Below, piece by piece: positions 35,840 to 45,810 of a stretch of 64,000 nucleotides of DNA. Below the pieces are notes generated by a model that made no database searches, was not told the DNA's origin, and was given only the letters and a program-made list of their open reading frames with translations. The position numbers and the translations under genes are program-made. Within the stretch, counting starts at the first letter, position 1. Each line of letters begins with the position of its first letter. This DNA comes from Delphinapterus leucas. Taxonomy: Eukaryota > Chordata > Mammalia > Artiodactyla > Monodontidae. The DNA lies in assembly GCF_002288925.2 (NCBI RefSeq), contig NW_022098031.1, forward strand, positions 2,511,159-2,575,158. Reading direction: 5' to 3'.

Positions 35840-36451
35840 TTAGAATCTGCTCTTTTAGGATGGAATGTCCTCTTAAGTATCAATTAAATCTATCTGGTCT
35901 ATTGTGTCATTTAAAGCATGTGTTTCCTTATTAATTGTCTGTTTGGATGATCCATTGGTGTAAGTGAGGTGTTAAAGTCCGCCACTATTATTGTGCTACT
36001 GTCGGTTTCCTCTTTTAGAGATGTTAGCAGTTGCCTTACGTATTGAGGTGCTCTTATGTTGGGTGCATGTATATTTATAATTGTTATATCTTCTTCTTGG
36101 ATTGATCCCTTGATCATTATGTAGTATCCATCCTTGTCTCTTGCAACATTCTTTAAAGTCTATTTTATCTGATATGAGTATTGCTACTCCAGATTTCTTT
36201 TGATTTCCATTTGCATGGAATATCTTTTCCGTCCCCTCACTTTCAGTCTGAATGTGTCCATAGGTCTGAAGTAGGTCTCTTGTAGACAGCATATATATGG
36301 GTCTTCTTTTTGTATCCATTCAGAAAGTGCTTCTTTGGAGCATTTAATCTATTCATGTTTAAGGTAATTATCGATATATGTTGCTATTACCATTTTCTTA
36401 ATTGTAACGGGTTTGTTTTTGTAGGTCCTTTTCTTCTCTTGTGTTTCCCAC

Positions 36452-37402
36452 TTAGAGAAGTTCCTTTAGCATTTGTTGTAAAGCTGGTTTGGTGGTGCTG
36501 AATTCTCTTAGCTTTTGCTTGTCTGTAAAGCTTTTGATTTCTGTCAAATTTGAATGAGATCCTTGCCAGGTACAGTAATCTTGGTTGTAAGTTCTTCCCT
36601 TTCATCACTTTAAATATATCATGCCACTCCCTTCTGGCTTGTAGAGTTTCTGCTGAGAAATCAGCTGTTAACCTTATGGGAATTCCCTTGTATGTTATTT
36701 GTCATTTTTCCCTTGTTGCTTACAATAATTTTTCTTTGTCTCTAATTTTTGACTGTTTGATTACTATGTGTCTCTGCATGTTTCTCCTTGGGTTTATCCT
36801 GCCTGGGACTCTCTGTGCTTCCTGGACTTGGGTGGCTATTTCCTTTCCCACGTAGGGAAGTTTTCGACTATAATCTCTTCAAACATTTTCTTGGGTCCTT
36901 TCTCTCTCTCTTCTCCTTCTGGGACCCCTATAATGCGAATGTTGTTGCATTTAATGGTGTCCAAGAGGTCTCTTGGGCTGTGTTCATATCTTTTCATTCT
37001 TTTTTCTTTATTCTGTTCCACAGCAGTAAATTCCACCATTCTGTCTTCCAGGTCACTTACCCCTTCTTCTGCCTCACTTATTCTGCTATTGATTCCTTCT
37101 AGTGTAGTTTTCATTTCAGTTATTGTATTTTTCATCTCTGTTTGTTTGTTCTTTCATTCTTCTAGGTGTTTGTTCTTTCATTCTTCTAGGTGTTTGTTCT
37201 TTCATTCTTCTAGGTCTTTGTTAAACATTTCTTGCATCTTCTCGATCTTTGCCTCCATTCTTTTTCCAAGGTCCTGGATCATCTTCACTATCATTATTCT
37301 GAATTCTTTTTCTGGAAGGTTGCCTATCTCCACTTCATTTAGTTGTTTTTCTGGGGTTTTATCTTGTTCCTTCATGTGGTACATAGCCCTCTGACTTTTC
37401 AT
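36452..37402 (-). pseudogene. L1 ORF1 (RNA-binding coiled-coil protein), inactivated
   Basis: ORF1p forms trimers through a coiled coil and coats L1 RNA. The N-terminal frame 37202-37402 includes 'KTPEKQLNEVEIGNLPEKE' and 'MIVKMIQDLGKRMEAKIEK'. The middle (36836-37135) includes 'RIIGVPEGEEREKGP', in the RNA-binding RRM region. The C-terminus ends with a TAA at 36454-36452. Three in-frame TGA stops lie in a 24-bp tandem unit at 37143-37215, and there are stops or shifts between 36610 and 36836 and again near 36500. Confidence 0.9.
37143..37215 (-). repeat. 24-bp tandem repeat, three copies, in L1 ORF1
   Basis: The unit 'gtttgttctttcattcttct' plus 'aggt' occurs three times with a 24-bp period. 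On the coding (minus) strand each unit is 8 codons reading about LEE-stop-KNK-H, so the frame is kept and each copy carries the same TGA. Confidence 0.95.
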
Positions 37403-38306
37403 CTTGTCTCTCTTTCTGTGAATGTGGTTTTTGTTCCTCAGGCTGCAGGACTGTAGTTCTTCTTGCTTCTGCTGTTTGCCCTCTGGTGGATGAGGCTAAG
37501 AGACTTGTGCACATTTCCTGATGGGAGGGATGGTGGTGTGTAGAGATGGGTGTTGCTCTGGTGGCAGAGCTCAGTAAAACTTTAATCTGCTTGTCTGCTG
37601 ATGGGTGGGGGTGGGTTCCCTCCCTGTTGGTTGCTTGGCCTGAGGCAACCCAACACTGGAGCCTACCTGGACTCTTTGTTGGGAATAATGGCACACTCTG
37701 GGAGGGCTCATGCCAAGGAGTACTTCCCAGAACTTCTGCTGCCAGGGTCCTTGTCCTCATGGTGAGCCAGTGTCACCCCCTGCCTCTGCAGGAGATCCTC
37801 CTACACCAGCAGGTAGGTCTGGTTCAGTCTCCTTTGGGGTCACCACTCCTTCCCCTGGGTCCCGATGCACACACTACTTTGTGTGTGCCCTCCAAGAGTG
37901 GAGTCTCCATTTCCCCGAGTCCTGTTGAAGTCCTGCAATCAAATCCCACTAGGCTTCAACGTCTGATTCTCTAGTAATTCCTCCTCCCATTGCCGGACCC
38001 CCAGGTTGGGAAGCCTGACATGCGGCTCATAACCTTCACTCCAGGGGGTGGACTTCCGTGGTACAAGTGTTCTCCAGTTTGTGAGTCACCCACTCAGCAG
38101 TTATGGGATTTGATTTTATTGTTATTGCGCTCCACCTACCATCTCATTGTAACTTCTCCTTTGTCTTTGGATGTGGGGTATCTTTTTTGGTGAGTTCCAT
38201 TATCTTCTTGTCGATGATTGTTCAGCAGTTAATTGTGATTCTGGTGCTCTCACAAGAGGGAGTGAGAGCACGTCCTCCTACTCTGCCATCTTGAATCAAT
38301 CTCCCT
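37403..38306 (-). promoter_or_regulatory. L1 5' UTR with internal promoter and YY1-type site
   Basis: About 0.9 kb of GC-richer DNA upstream of ORF1 on the minus strand. Its 5' edge reads 'gattgattcaagatggcaga', and 'gccatcttg' at 38285-38293 (minus strand CAAGATGGC) is the YY1-type motif that positions transcription start in L1 families. Whether it is active cannot be told from sequence. Confidence 0.8.
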
Positions 38307-38347
38307 GCAGGCAGATTCTTAACCACTGTGCCACCAAGGAAGTCCTG

Positions 38348-41265
38348 GACTCACTTTAGATTTAAGGACACACATAGGCTAAAAGGGAAATGATGGAAAA
38401 AATATTGCATGCAAATAACAACTGAAAGAGAGTATTGGGCAAAATAGATTTTTAAGTCAAAAACTGTCACAAGAGACAAAGTTTGTAATTACAAACTGAT
38501 AAAAGGGTCAGTTCAACAGGAAGATAGAACAATTACAATATATATGGACCCAATATCAGAGCACCTAAATACATAAAACAAAGACAATTACAATATATAT
38601 GTACCCAATATCAGAGCACCGAAATATATAAAACAAACACTGACAGATGTAAAGGGAGAACTGGAGAGCAATAGAGTAACAGTAGAAGACTCTAATATTC
38701 CACCTTCCAAAATAAATAGATGATCCAGATAGAAAATCAATAAGGGAAATGAAACCCAAGAAACACTATACATCATTGTATAGTGGATCTAACAGACATA
38801 TACAGAACATACAAAAGTAGTAGAATACACATTATTTTCAAATGCACACAGAACTTTCTCCAGAGGGGCTCATGCTAGGTCACAGAACAAGTCTTTACAA
38901 ATTTAAGAAGAGTGAAATTATTCCAAGTAACAATTTTGACCACAATGGGATGAATCTAAAAATTATAAAAAAAGGAAAAATTCACAAATACATGGAAATT
39001 AAATAGCACATTCTTGAACAACCATTAGGTCAAAGAGAAAAGTCCAAAGGGCAATTAGAAAATAACACAAAACAAACAACAATGCAAACACAACATAATA
39101 AAACTTAGATGATGCAGTAAAAACAGTACTAAGAAGGAAGTCTATAATGATAAATACCTGCATTTAACAAAAGAAGAAAGATCTCAAACAACATATATTT
39201 ACACCTCAAAAAACTAGAAAAAGAAGGACAAATTAAATCTGAACTTAGCAGAAGGAAGTAAATAATACAGATTAGAGCTGAAATAAATCAAGTGAGAATA
39301 GAAAAACAAGAAAAATTGACAAAACTACAAGCTGGTTCTTGGAAAAACTAAAATCAACAGACCTTTAGCTGAATTAACTAAGAAAAAAGAGATAAGATAA
39401 ATAAATAATATCAGAAATGGAAGAGGATATATTACAACTGATTCCACAGAAGTAAAAAATAAAAGGGACTGTTATGGACAATTATATTCCAAGTGACTTA
39501 GGAGAAATGGATAAATTTCTAGAAACATACAAACTATCAAGTCTAAATCAAGAAGATATAGAACATTTAAACAGACCATTAACCTATATGACCAATAAAG
39601 AGACTGAATCAGTAATCAAAAAACTCTCAGAAAAGAAATGACCAGGACTAGATGGCATCACAAGTGAATTCTATCAAACATTTAAAGAAGAATTAATACC
39701 AACCCTTCTTAAACTCCTCCAAAAAATATAAGAGGGAAAACATTCAAACTTATTTTATGAGGCCATTATCACACTGATACCAAAACCATACAAAGTCAAC
39801 ACAAGAAAAGAAAACTATAGGCCAATATCCCTGATAAACATAGCTGTAACTATCAACAAAATATTAGCAAACTTAATTCAACATCACATTAAAAAGATCA
39901 TGCATAATGATCAAATGGGATTTGTCCCTATGACGCAAGGATAGTTCAACATACACCAATTAATTGATGTGATACACCACATGAACAGAATGAAGAATAA
40001 AAATCTTTTGCCATATCAATAGATGCAGAAAAATCAGCTGAAAAAATTCAACACCCATTCATGATTGAAAAAAACTCTCAAATTAGGTATAGAAGGAACT
40101 TACTTCAACACAATAAAGTCTATATATTAAAAGCCCACAGTTAGCATCATACCCAGTAGTCAAAAACAAAGGTTTTCCTCTTAGATCTGAAACAAGGCAA
40201 GATGTCCACTCTTGCCACTTCTTTCAACATAATATTGGAAGCCCTATCCAGAGCAATTAGGCAAGAAGAAGAAATAAGAGGCACCCAAATCAGAAAGGAA
40301 AAAACTTATATCTGTCTGTTTTAAGACGAAATAATTTTATGTGTAGAAAAAGGCGAATACTCCAACCAAAAAACCACTAGAACTAATAAATAGATTCAGA
40401 AAAGTTGCAGGATACAAAATCAGCATACAAAAATCAGCTGCATTTCTATATACTAACAATGAACTATCCAAAAAGAAAATTATGTAAACAATCAAAAGAT
40501 AGAGTACTTAGGAATAAGTTTAAATAAGGAGGTGAAAGATTTGTACACTGAAAACTATAAAACACTGATGGAAGAAAATAAAGCAGATACAAATAAATAA
40601 ACATTCAGTGTTCGTGGATTGGAGGAAATAATATTGTTAAAATGTTGATACTACCCAAAGGAATCTACAGATTCAATACAATCACTATCAGAATCCCAAT
40701 GGCATATTTTTACAGAAACAGATAAAAGAATCCTAAAATTCATATGGAACCACAAATATCATGAATAGCCAAAGTACTTTTGAGTAAGAAGAACAAAGTT
40801 GGAGGCATCATATTTCCTAATTTCAAAATATACTACCAAGCTCAAGTAATCAAAATAGTATGGTATTGGCATTAAAAAAAAGACATATAGACCGATGGAA
40901 CAGAATAGAGAGACCAGAACCAAACACATGCATATATGATCAGTCGAATTTGGACAAGGGTACTGAGAATACACAATGGGGAAAGGATGGTCTCTTCAAT
41001 AAATGGTGTTGGAAAAACTGGATATCCGCATCCAAAAAAATTAAATTAAATGCTTATTTTACACAAAAATCAACTCAAAATTGATTAAAGAGTTAAATGT
41101 AAGATCTGAAACTGTAAGACTCCTAGAAGAAAATATAAAAGAAAAGCTTCTTGACATTGGTCTGGGCAATGATTTCTTGGATATGACACCAAAAACACAG
41201 ACTTTCTTCTCACCTCTCTCAGCTATGACTCCACAGAAGATGTCATAAAACAAATCACAGTTTGT
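38348..41265 (+). mobile_element. Old L1M element, 3' segment of the split copy
   Basis: It continues ORF2 directly from 31871: 'ttaaggacacacataggc', 'caaaatagatttttaagtc', 'gggtcagttcaacaggaag', then the reverse-transcriptase region. A 55-bp direct duplication lies at 38529-38637. It ends near 41265 without a 3' UTR or tail, so its 3' end was lost or is too diverged to see. Confidence 0.85.
38529..38637 (+). repeat. 55-bp direct tandem duplication inside L1M ORF2
   Basis: 'caattacaatatatatg' followed by 'acccaatatcagagcacc' occurs at about 38530 and again at about 38585, a 55-bp period with a few mismatches. 55 is not a multiple of 3, so it shifts the frame. Confidence 0.9.
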
Positions 41266-42094
41266 GGGGGGAAAAAAACATACAGATCACCATTAATTAT
41301 AAGACTTTATTCAGAAGGCCAGTGATTATCTTTGGGAAAAAAGGCAGAATTTTTTATAGCTTTTTAGCAAGGGATTTATCTAAATTTCAGCTTATTTAAG
41401 GAATAGTGGGTCAAAATTTGTTTTAAAGAGGGAGGAATTGTTCTTGTACTTTAACAGCCATGGTTTTGGCAATTTGATTTATCAAGAAAGTGAAAGAAAC
41501 AATTAATAAGGTCAAGTTCAATAGGGGGTTGGGAGGAACAGCTGCAGGTGACAAAGGCATGCAAGGGACAGAGTGGAAAATTTTTAACCCTCCCAGGTCT
41601 TTTTCAATTTATGTATTACAGCCCTGCTATGTACCAATATTATTTCCTTTCATTATATTTGTTTTCAGTTATTTGTATTTATAATTGTTTCTTGTGATAA
41701 TAGACTTACAAGTTAGGCAGGAATTTTTATTTCTTATTGGATTTTATTTTACAATATATTGTAATTAAGTTAATAATTTTATTCTCAACACATTTTTAAA
41801 TTACTTTGATGAAAAGTAGTTATTTTTTTCTAAAACTAAATTCTTGTAAAATTGAGATGCATCTTATATATTTCCTAAGCACTGGAAAATTATGAGAGTA
41901 GTTCATTACCTGGTAAAAACAAGTTAAGAAAAGTAGAGTGTGTAAAAGCTGGATTGTAAGGGCCAATTAAAACACTGGTAGTGAGGAAGTGGGGGCAGCA
42001 AGTGTAGATATTTATGTTAGGATATCTGATGAAGAAGGGACGGGAAGAGGCAGAGTAGTAACTTAAGGGATCCAAGGGGAATGTCTTATTTATT
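41266..42094. other. Unassigned AT-rich DNA
   Basis: No gene or confident repeat. Part may be very diverged L1M 3' sequence. Confidence 0.4.
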
Positions 42095-42660
42095 TATTTA
42101 CTTACTTCCAGTTTTATTGAGATATAAATGACATATAGCCCTGTAGAAGCTTCAGGGATACAACGTAACCAACTGATTTACATACGTCATATAGCGATTG
42201 TCACAATAAGTCGGTGAATATCTATCATCTCATATAGGTACATACAAAATTAAAGAAATAGAAAAGTAAGTAATAAATTTTTTTTCTTGTGATGAGAACT
42301 CAGGATTTACTCTCTAACTTTCATATGTAACATACAGCAGTTCTAATTATATTTATCATGTTGTACATTATATCCCTAGTACTTATTTATTTTACAGCTG
42401 GAAGTTTGTACCTTTTCACTGTCTTCATCCAATCACCCAATTCCCCCTCCCCTCATGGCCCCTCCACCCCACCCCTGTTTCTGGTAACACAAATCTGATC
42501 TCTTTTTCTAGGAGTTTGTTTGTTTTTGAAGTACAATTGACCTACAACACTACATTAGTTCCTGTTAAACAACATAGTGATTTGATACTTCTATACATTT
42601 CAAATTGATCACCACAATAAGTCTAGTTAAGATATGTCACCATACAAAGATATTAGGGAA
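42095..42660 (-). repeat. Old L1 3' UTR, antisense, two adjoining pieces
   Basis: 'ccagttttattgagatataaatgacatatag' begins the first piece, which continues with 'aacatacagcagttctaattatatttatcatg' and 'ctggaagtttgtacc' to a C-rich stretch at about 42440-42480. A second 3' end starts near 42520 ('ttgaagtacaattgacctac'). Both are reverse complements of L1 3' ends of the L1MA/L1MB kind. Confidence 0.85.
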
Positions 42661-44360
42661 CATCTTTTAGAATAGAGAGTCTATTCATGTTAATTGGCAA
42701 AAGAAAAAAAGACTTAAGCTTAGAATATTTGATAGAGTTGATGTCTCAGTAGATGTGGGAAACAATGAGAGTGGGAACACAAACTAAAGATGACGCAATC
42801 CACGTCAGATAAGTTTCATCTCCTTGGGAAGGCTGTAACTAAAATCATTTGCTAAGAGTGAGAGAGGTGGGCAAGGGGACTGAATCTTCAGGAAATTGAG
42901 GGAACGGAGATTAGCAACAGATGTCCTTAAGAGTCCTCTGAGGAGTCTCACTAGCTCAAGCTGCACATTGCCTGCCAGCTCCTATTAAATAGGGAGCTGA
43001 CAGAAGTAGACAGTAGAAACCTTTTCACAGTCTGGGAAAATAGTGTGTCAAGCAAATTAATAGAACTCTAGGCATGAAAACCTCAAACTTCTAAAACTGT
43101 GCTCAAATAGACATGGCAATAGACAATTGCGTTCACTTCAGTTGATTCTTATAAGTTTTAAAACCTATGCAGAATCCTCAAGATCCTAAGAGATGTGAGT
43201 ACAGGTTCTATTTTACCCCATTTCTGTCAGCAGTACATATACTTGAAGAAGGAGACAGTTCTTCCATGCTTGATAGCTCCCACAAATCACTATGCCCCTT
43301 TAATCTCCCACTAAAGACAAAGACACACACATAAACACACATTGATTTTCATTATGTCTCGGCTTTTGTTCGATAAGTTTAAAAGGAACCACCTGGTGAG
43401 TTACAGCTTCAGTATATGTATATCTATTCAGGACAATATACTGAGTAATATTCTAAAAGCTGAGCCAAGGATAGTATTTATGAATCTTGTAAATATTAGA
43501 ATATATAGTACCTTACTAAAATTATAAATAGCAGCATATTCAGGTATAAATGTAATATTAACAGAATGCAGAAATATGATGCAAAGTAATCACAGCTGAT
43601 TCCGGAAGAGGTCACAAAAAATTTCAGAAAATAACTATGACAAATATTAAGGCATAAATACAGTGAGGAAAACTTGGGACAGGGGAGGTCAGAGTGGACA
43701 TGAAATAAGTACTGCACCTCCTGTAATGTCTGAGACACAGAGCTTTCCTTGAGACACTGGCATGTGAAGGGAGAGTAGGAGACTTCCACCATGGTATCAG
43801 CCTAACTCATGACCCTTTAATTTAACTCCTCAAAAACATGAAAGGGAAGCAACTAGGGAATCATGTTTACAGTACATAACCTTACCTCTATGTCCAAACT
43901 TTATTAAACTCTTATTATATATTTGACTCAACCTTCTCTCTCTGAATTTCTCTCCCCTGAGACTATAGACTTGTAAAATAAGTTCAAAGTTAGCAGATTT
44001 TTTTCAATCCTTTAAATGTGGTTATGCAAATGTAAGCCAGCCATTTTCCACACACCACAGAGGCCAAGAAATCGAAGTAGTTCACCCTTGAGTGTAAAAT
44101 AATACAACAGGTATACAGAGATAGACGACAAGATTTCTAAAGGTCAGCCAATTCCTAACTGTAATCCTTCTTTTTGAGACTTGAACCCTACCTTCGGGTT
44201 CATGAGGAATCTCTGTCCTGTACTTTCTTATCATAAATTTCTTCTATTCTTAATCCTGTTGAAGTTGGTCTCTCACACATGTCATCAGAAGTCCTGAATC
44301 TAGGGAGAGTTGAAAATCTAGAATAGTAGAACTTTTTATCCAATTAATGATATGCCTTTC
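42661..44360. other. Unassigned DNA
   Basis: No gene recognised. The 98-codon frame at 43496-43792 (-) is Leu/Phe/Ser/Tyr-rich without a known domain. A weak MIR-like patch may exist near 43140-43240. Confidence 0.45.
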
Positions 44361-44764
44361 TGACATGTAGCCTGTGTTTGATTCCTGACTCAACCACTTA
44401 CTAGCTATGTATACTTTTTTTTTAATTGAAGTATACCTGATTTGCAATGTTGTGTTGTTTTCTGCCGTACAGCACAGTGATTCAGTACTTTTTCAGATTA
44501 TACTCCATTGTGGGTTATTATAAGATGGTGGCTATATTTCCCTGTGCTATACAGTATATCCTTGTTGTCTATCTATTTTTTACATCTAGCTATGTGTCTT
44601 TGAGTAAATTGCTTAATCTCTCTGTGCTAAAATTTCCCCTTCTGTAAAACAGCAATTGGTACTTAAATCATAAGGTTGTGACAGGAATTAATGAAATGAG
44701 TTAGCATACATAAAGCACTTAGAAGGGTGCCTGGTATTTAGCAAGTGATTATTATATTTGATAA
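44361..44764 (+). repeat. MIR SINE, sense, split by an L1
   Basis: MIR text ('gtttgattcctgactcaaccacttac') runs to 44410, is broken by an L1 3' end, and resumes at 44596 ('gtctttgagtaaattgcttaatctctctgtgc') to 'cacttagaagggtgcctggtatttagc'. The two halves join cleanly once the L1 is ignored. Confidence 0.9.
44411..44585 (-). mobile_element. Short L1 3' end, antisense, with 10-bp TSD in a MIR
   Basis: It starts with reverse poly(A) then 'ttgaagtatacctgatttgc' and reaches 'cctgtgctatacagtatatcc'. 'ctagctatgt' at 44401-44410 is repeated at 44586-44595, a perfect target-site duplication. About 175 bp, 5'-truncated. Confidence 0.95.
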
Positions 44765-45568
44765 ATATATACATATCTTAGTGGGTACAGATGGAGATAA
44801 ATAAAAAGTTAAGCAGCATGTTCAACAAATTAAGTTGTATAATAACATATTCTTATAAGTCAAAAGCTCTCAAAAAAAAATAGGCCTTTCAGATGTCTCT
44901 CCATATTCATATATAATCAAATAAGGCAAAGTACTGGACGTGTTGGATGTGGTAAGACATAGATAAAATGCATTATGTCATTTGGCTAAATTTCTACAAA
45001 CACATGGCTACTCTATGAGAAGATTCCGCTTCAGACCACTGAAAGATTCGGACTTGGCATCCTGAATGTACATGCATACACACACACACACACCCATTTT
45101 GAGTATATAAATTTCCTCATACAGGAATATGAAAGGAATGGGTCAGTGGAATGTTTTGAGAAGTGAATCTGATTTCCTAATGATATGATCATCATTTATT
45201 GCTTCCACTGAATGTCAAATTGTAGAGACATGGGCTCAGCAGGTTTAAACACCAAAATAGGCTTCAGATAAATTACTTGACATCTGTCTCCTTGGAGGCC
45301 ATTAGGAGGACTGACAAGCACTTTCTTTCGGAAGAAATGCACACAGCTTATGAATAATCAGGGAACTGGATACAGAAGAGTTGAGAAAATATAAAAAAGT
45401 TAAAAAATAATTTTCCACCGTTTCTTCAAGTTTATGGTAACTTTCATCTATAAAGTTATGATGAAAATTAATTTACTATAAAATTGGGAAAAGTTTAAAA
45501 TAAGAATTTGGCTATTGCTTGTATGATCATCTTTTTGTCATATAATAATAATAAATGAAAATAATAAG
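44765..45568. other. Unassigned DNA with a (CA)n run
   Basis: A CA microsatellite lies at 45067-45093. Otherwise no gene or repeat recognised. Confidence 0.5.
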
Positions 45569-45810
45569 AAGTAGCATTTACTGAGAACTTAATATATGGA
45601 TGCCAGGCACTGTGCTGAGTTCTTTCATTTTGTTTAGTTCTGATAATGATTTATTTACTTCTCATTCTTCATATAATAAACAGTTACCCTGTGACAGACA
45701 GATTGGGAAATAAGACTTAGATTAAGTCACTTGCCTGCACTTAACTAGTAAATAACAGAGTTGGGATGAGAAGCTCACACCCTTCTAACTACTCTGCTGT
45801 ACTACCATTA
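45569..45810 (-). repeat. MIR SINE, antisense
   Basis: Clear antisense MIR: 'agcatttactgagaacttaata', 'gccaggcactgtgctgagttc', 'cttgcctgcacttaactagtaaataacagagttggg' and 'ctactctgctgtacta'. Confidence 0.88.

Larger units (their letters stand above)
32400..36393 (-). pseudogene. L1 ORF2 (endonuclease/reverse transcriptase), inactivated
   Basis: The product would nick genomic DNA and reverse-transcribe L1 RNA. The endonuclease region lies at about 36393-35850 (open pieces 35996-36319 and 35911-36117 are in different frames, so there is a frameshift near 36120-36150). The reverse transcriptase lies at about 35005-33780 with '[15 protein letters not shown]' (34649-35005), '[19 protein letters not shown]' (34364-34591) and '[15 protein letters not shown]' (33774-34187). 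The usual FADD is FADA: codon 34101-34103 is GCC where GAC is expected. A CHR SINE sits at 35624-35839. The C-terminal part continues to about 32400. Confidence 0.92.
32196..38306 (-). mobile_element. Full-length cetartiodactyl LINE-1 (-) with 14-bp TSD
   Basis: The element runs from its 3' end at 32196 to its 5' end at 38306, about 6.1 kb including a 216-bp SINE. 'gcaggcagattctt' is present at 32182-32195 and 38307-38320, a perfect 14-bp target-site duplication inside the older SINE. Read on the minus strand it has a 5' UTR (38306-37403), ORF1 (37402-36452), ORF2 (about 36393-32400) and a short 3' UTR. Frameshifts, stops, a SINE in ORF2 and an altered reverse-transcriptase active site make it non-autonomous. 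Confidence 0.95.
31872..38347 (-). mobile_element. Long CHR-type tRNA-derived SINE (-), split by a full-length L1
   Basis: The SINE occupies 31872-32195 and 38321-38347; the middle is a later L1. On the + strand it reads from a T-rich tail ('ttatttatttttggctgcattggg') through repeated 'agttgtggcacatgggctc' words, to 'gaacccgtgtcccatgcattggc' (reverse of the B-box region), and finally 'aaccactgtgccaccaaggaagtcc', the SINE head. 'gactcact' flanks it at 31864-31871 and 38348-38355. This longer, more diverged form is older than the other CHR SINEs here. Confidence 0.88.
31735..41265 (+). pseudogene. L1M ORF2, split by the nested insertions and decayed
   Basis: L1 ORF2 encodes an endonuclease and reverse transcriptase for target-primed retrotransposition. 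Here only 31735-31871 and 38348-about 41265 belong to it; everything between is inserted DNA. The reverse-transcriptase region (about 39450-40450) is recognisable from words such as 'ccaggactagatggcatcac', 'aattctatcaaac' and 'ctacaatggcc'-type order, but stops and frameshifts are frequent. The motif that should read FADD is destroyed near 40320-40345. The ORF2 C-terminus and 3' UTR are not seen after 41265. Confidence 0.8.

Noticed and set aside
37143..37215. CRISPR-like or regulatory repeat array
   Set aside because: Units are directly adjacent without spacers, in frame with L1 ORF1, in a mammalian genome.
36768..37394. 208-codon + strand open frame, the longest in the window
   Set aside because: It lies antisense to L1 ORF1 on the minus strand. 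Its Ser/Phe/Leu-rich composition is what the reverse of an A-rich, charged coding sequence produces.
32196..38306. An active, retrotransposition-competent L1
   Set aside because: It has a SINE in ORF2, frameshifts, stops in ORF1 and a lost catalytic aspartate.
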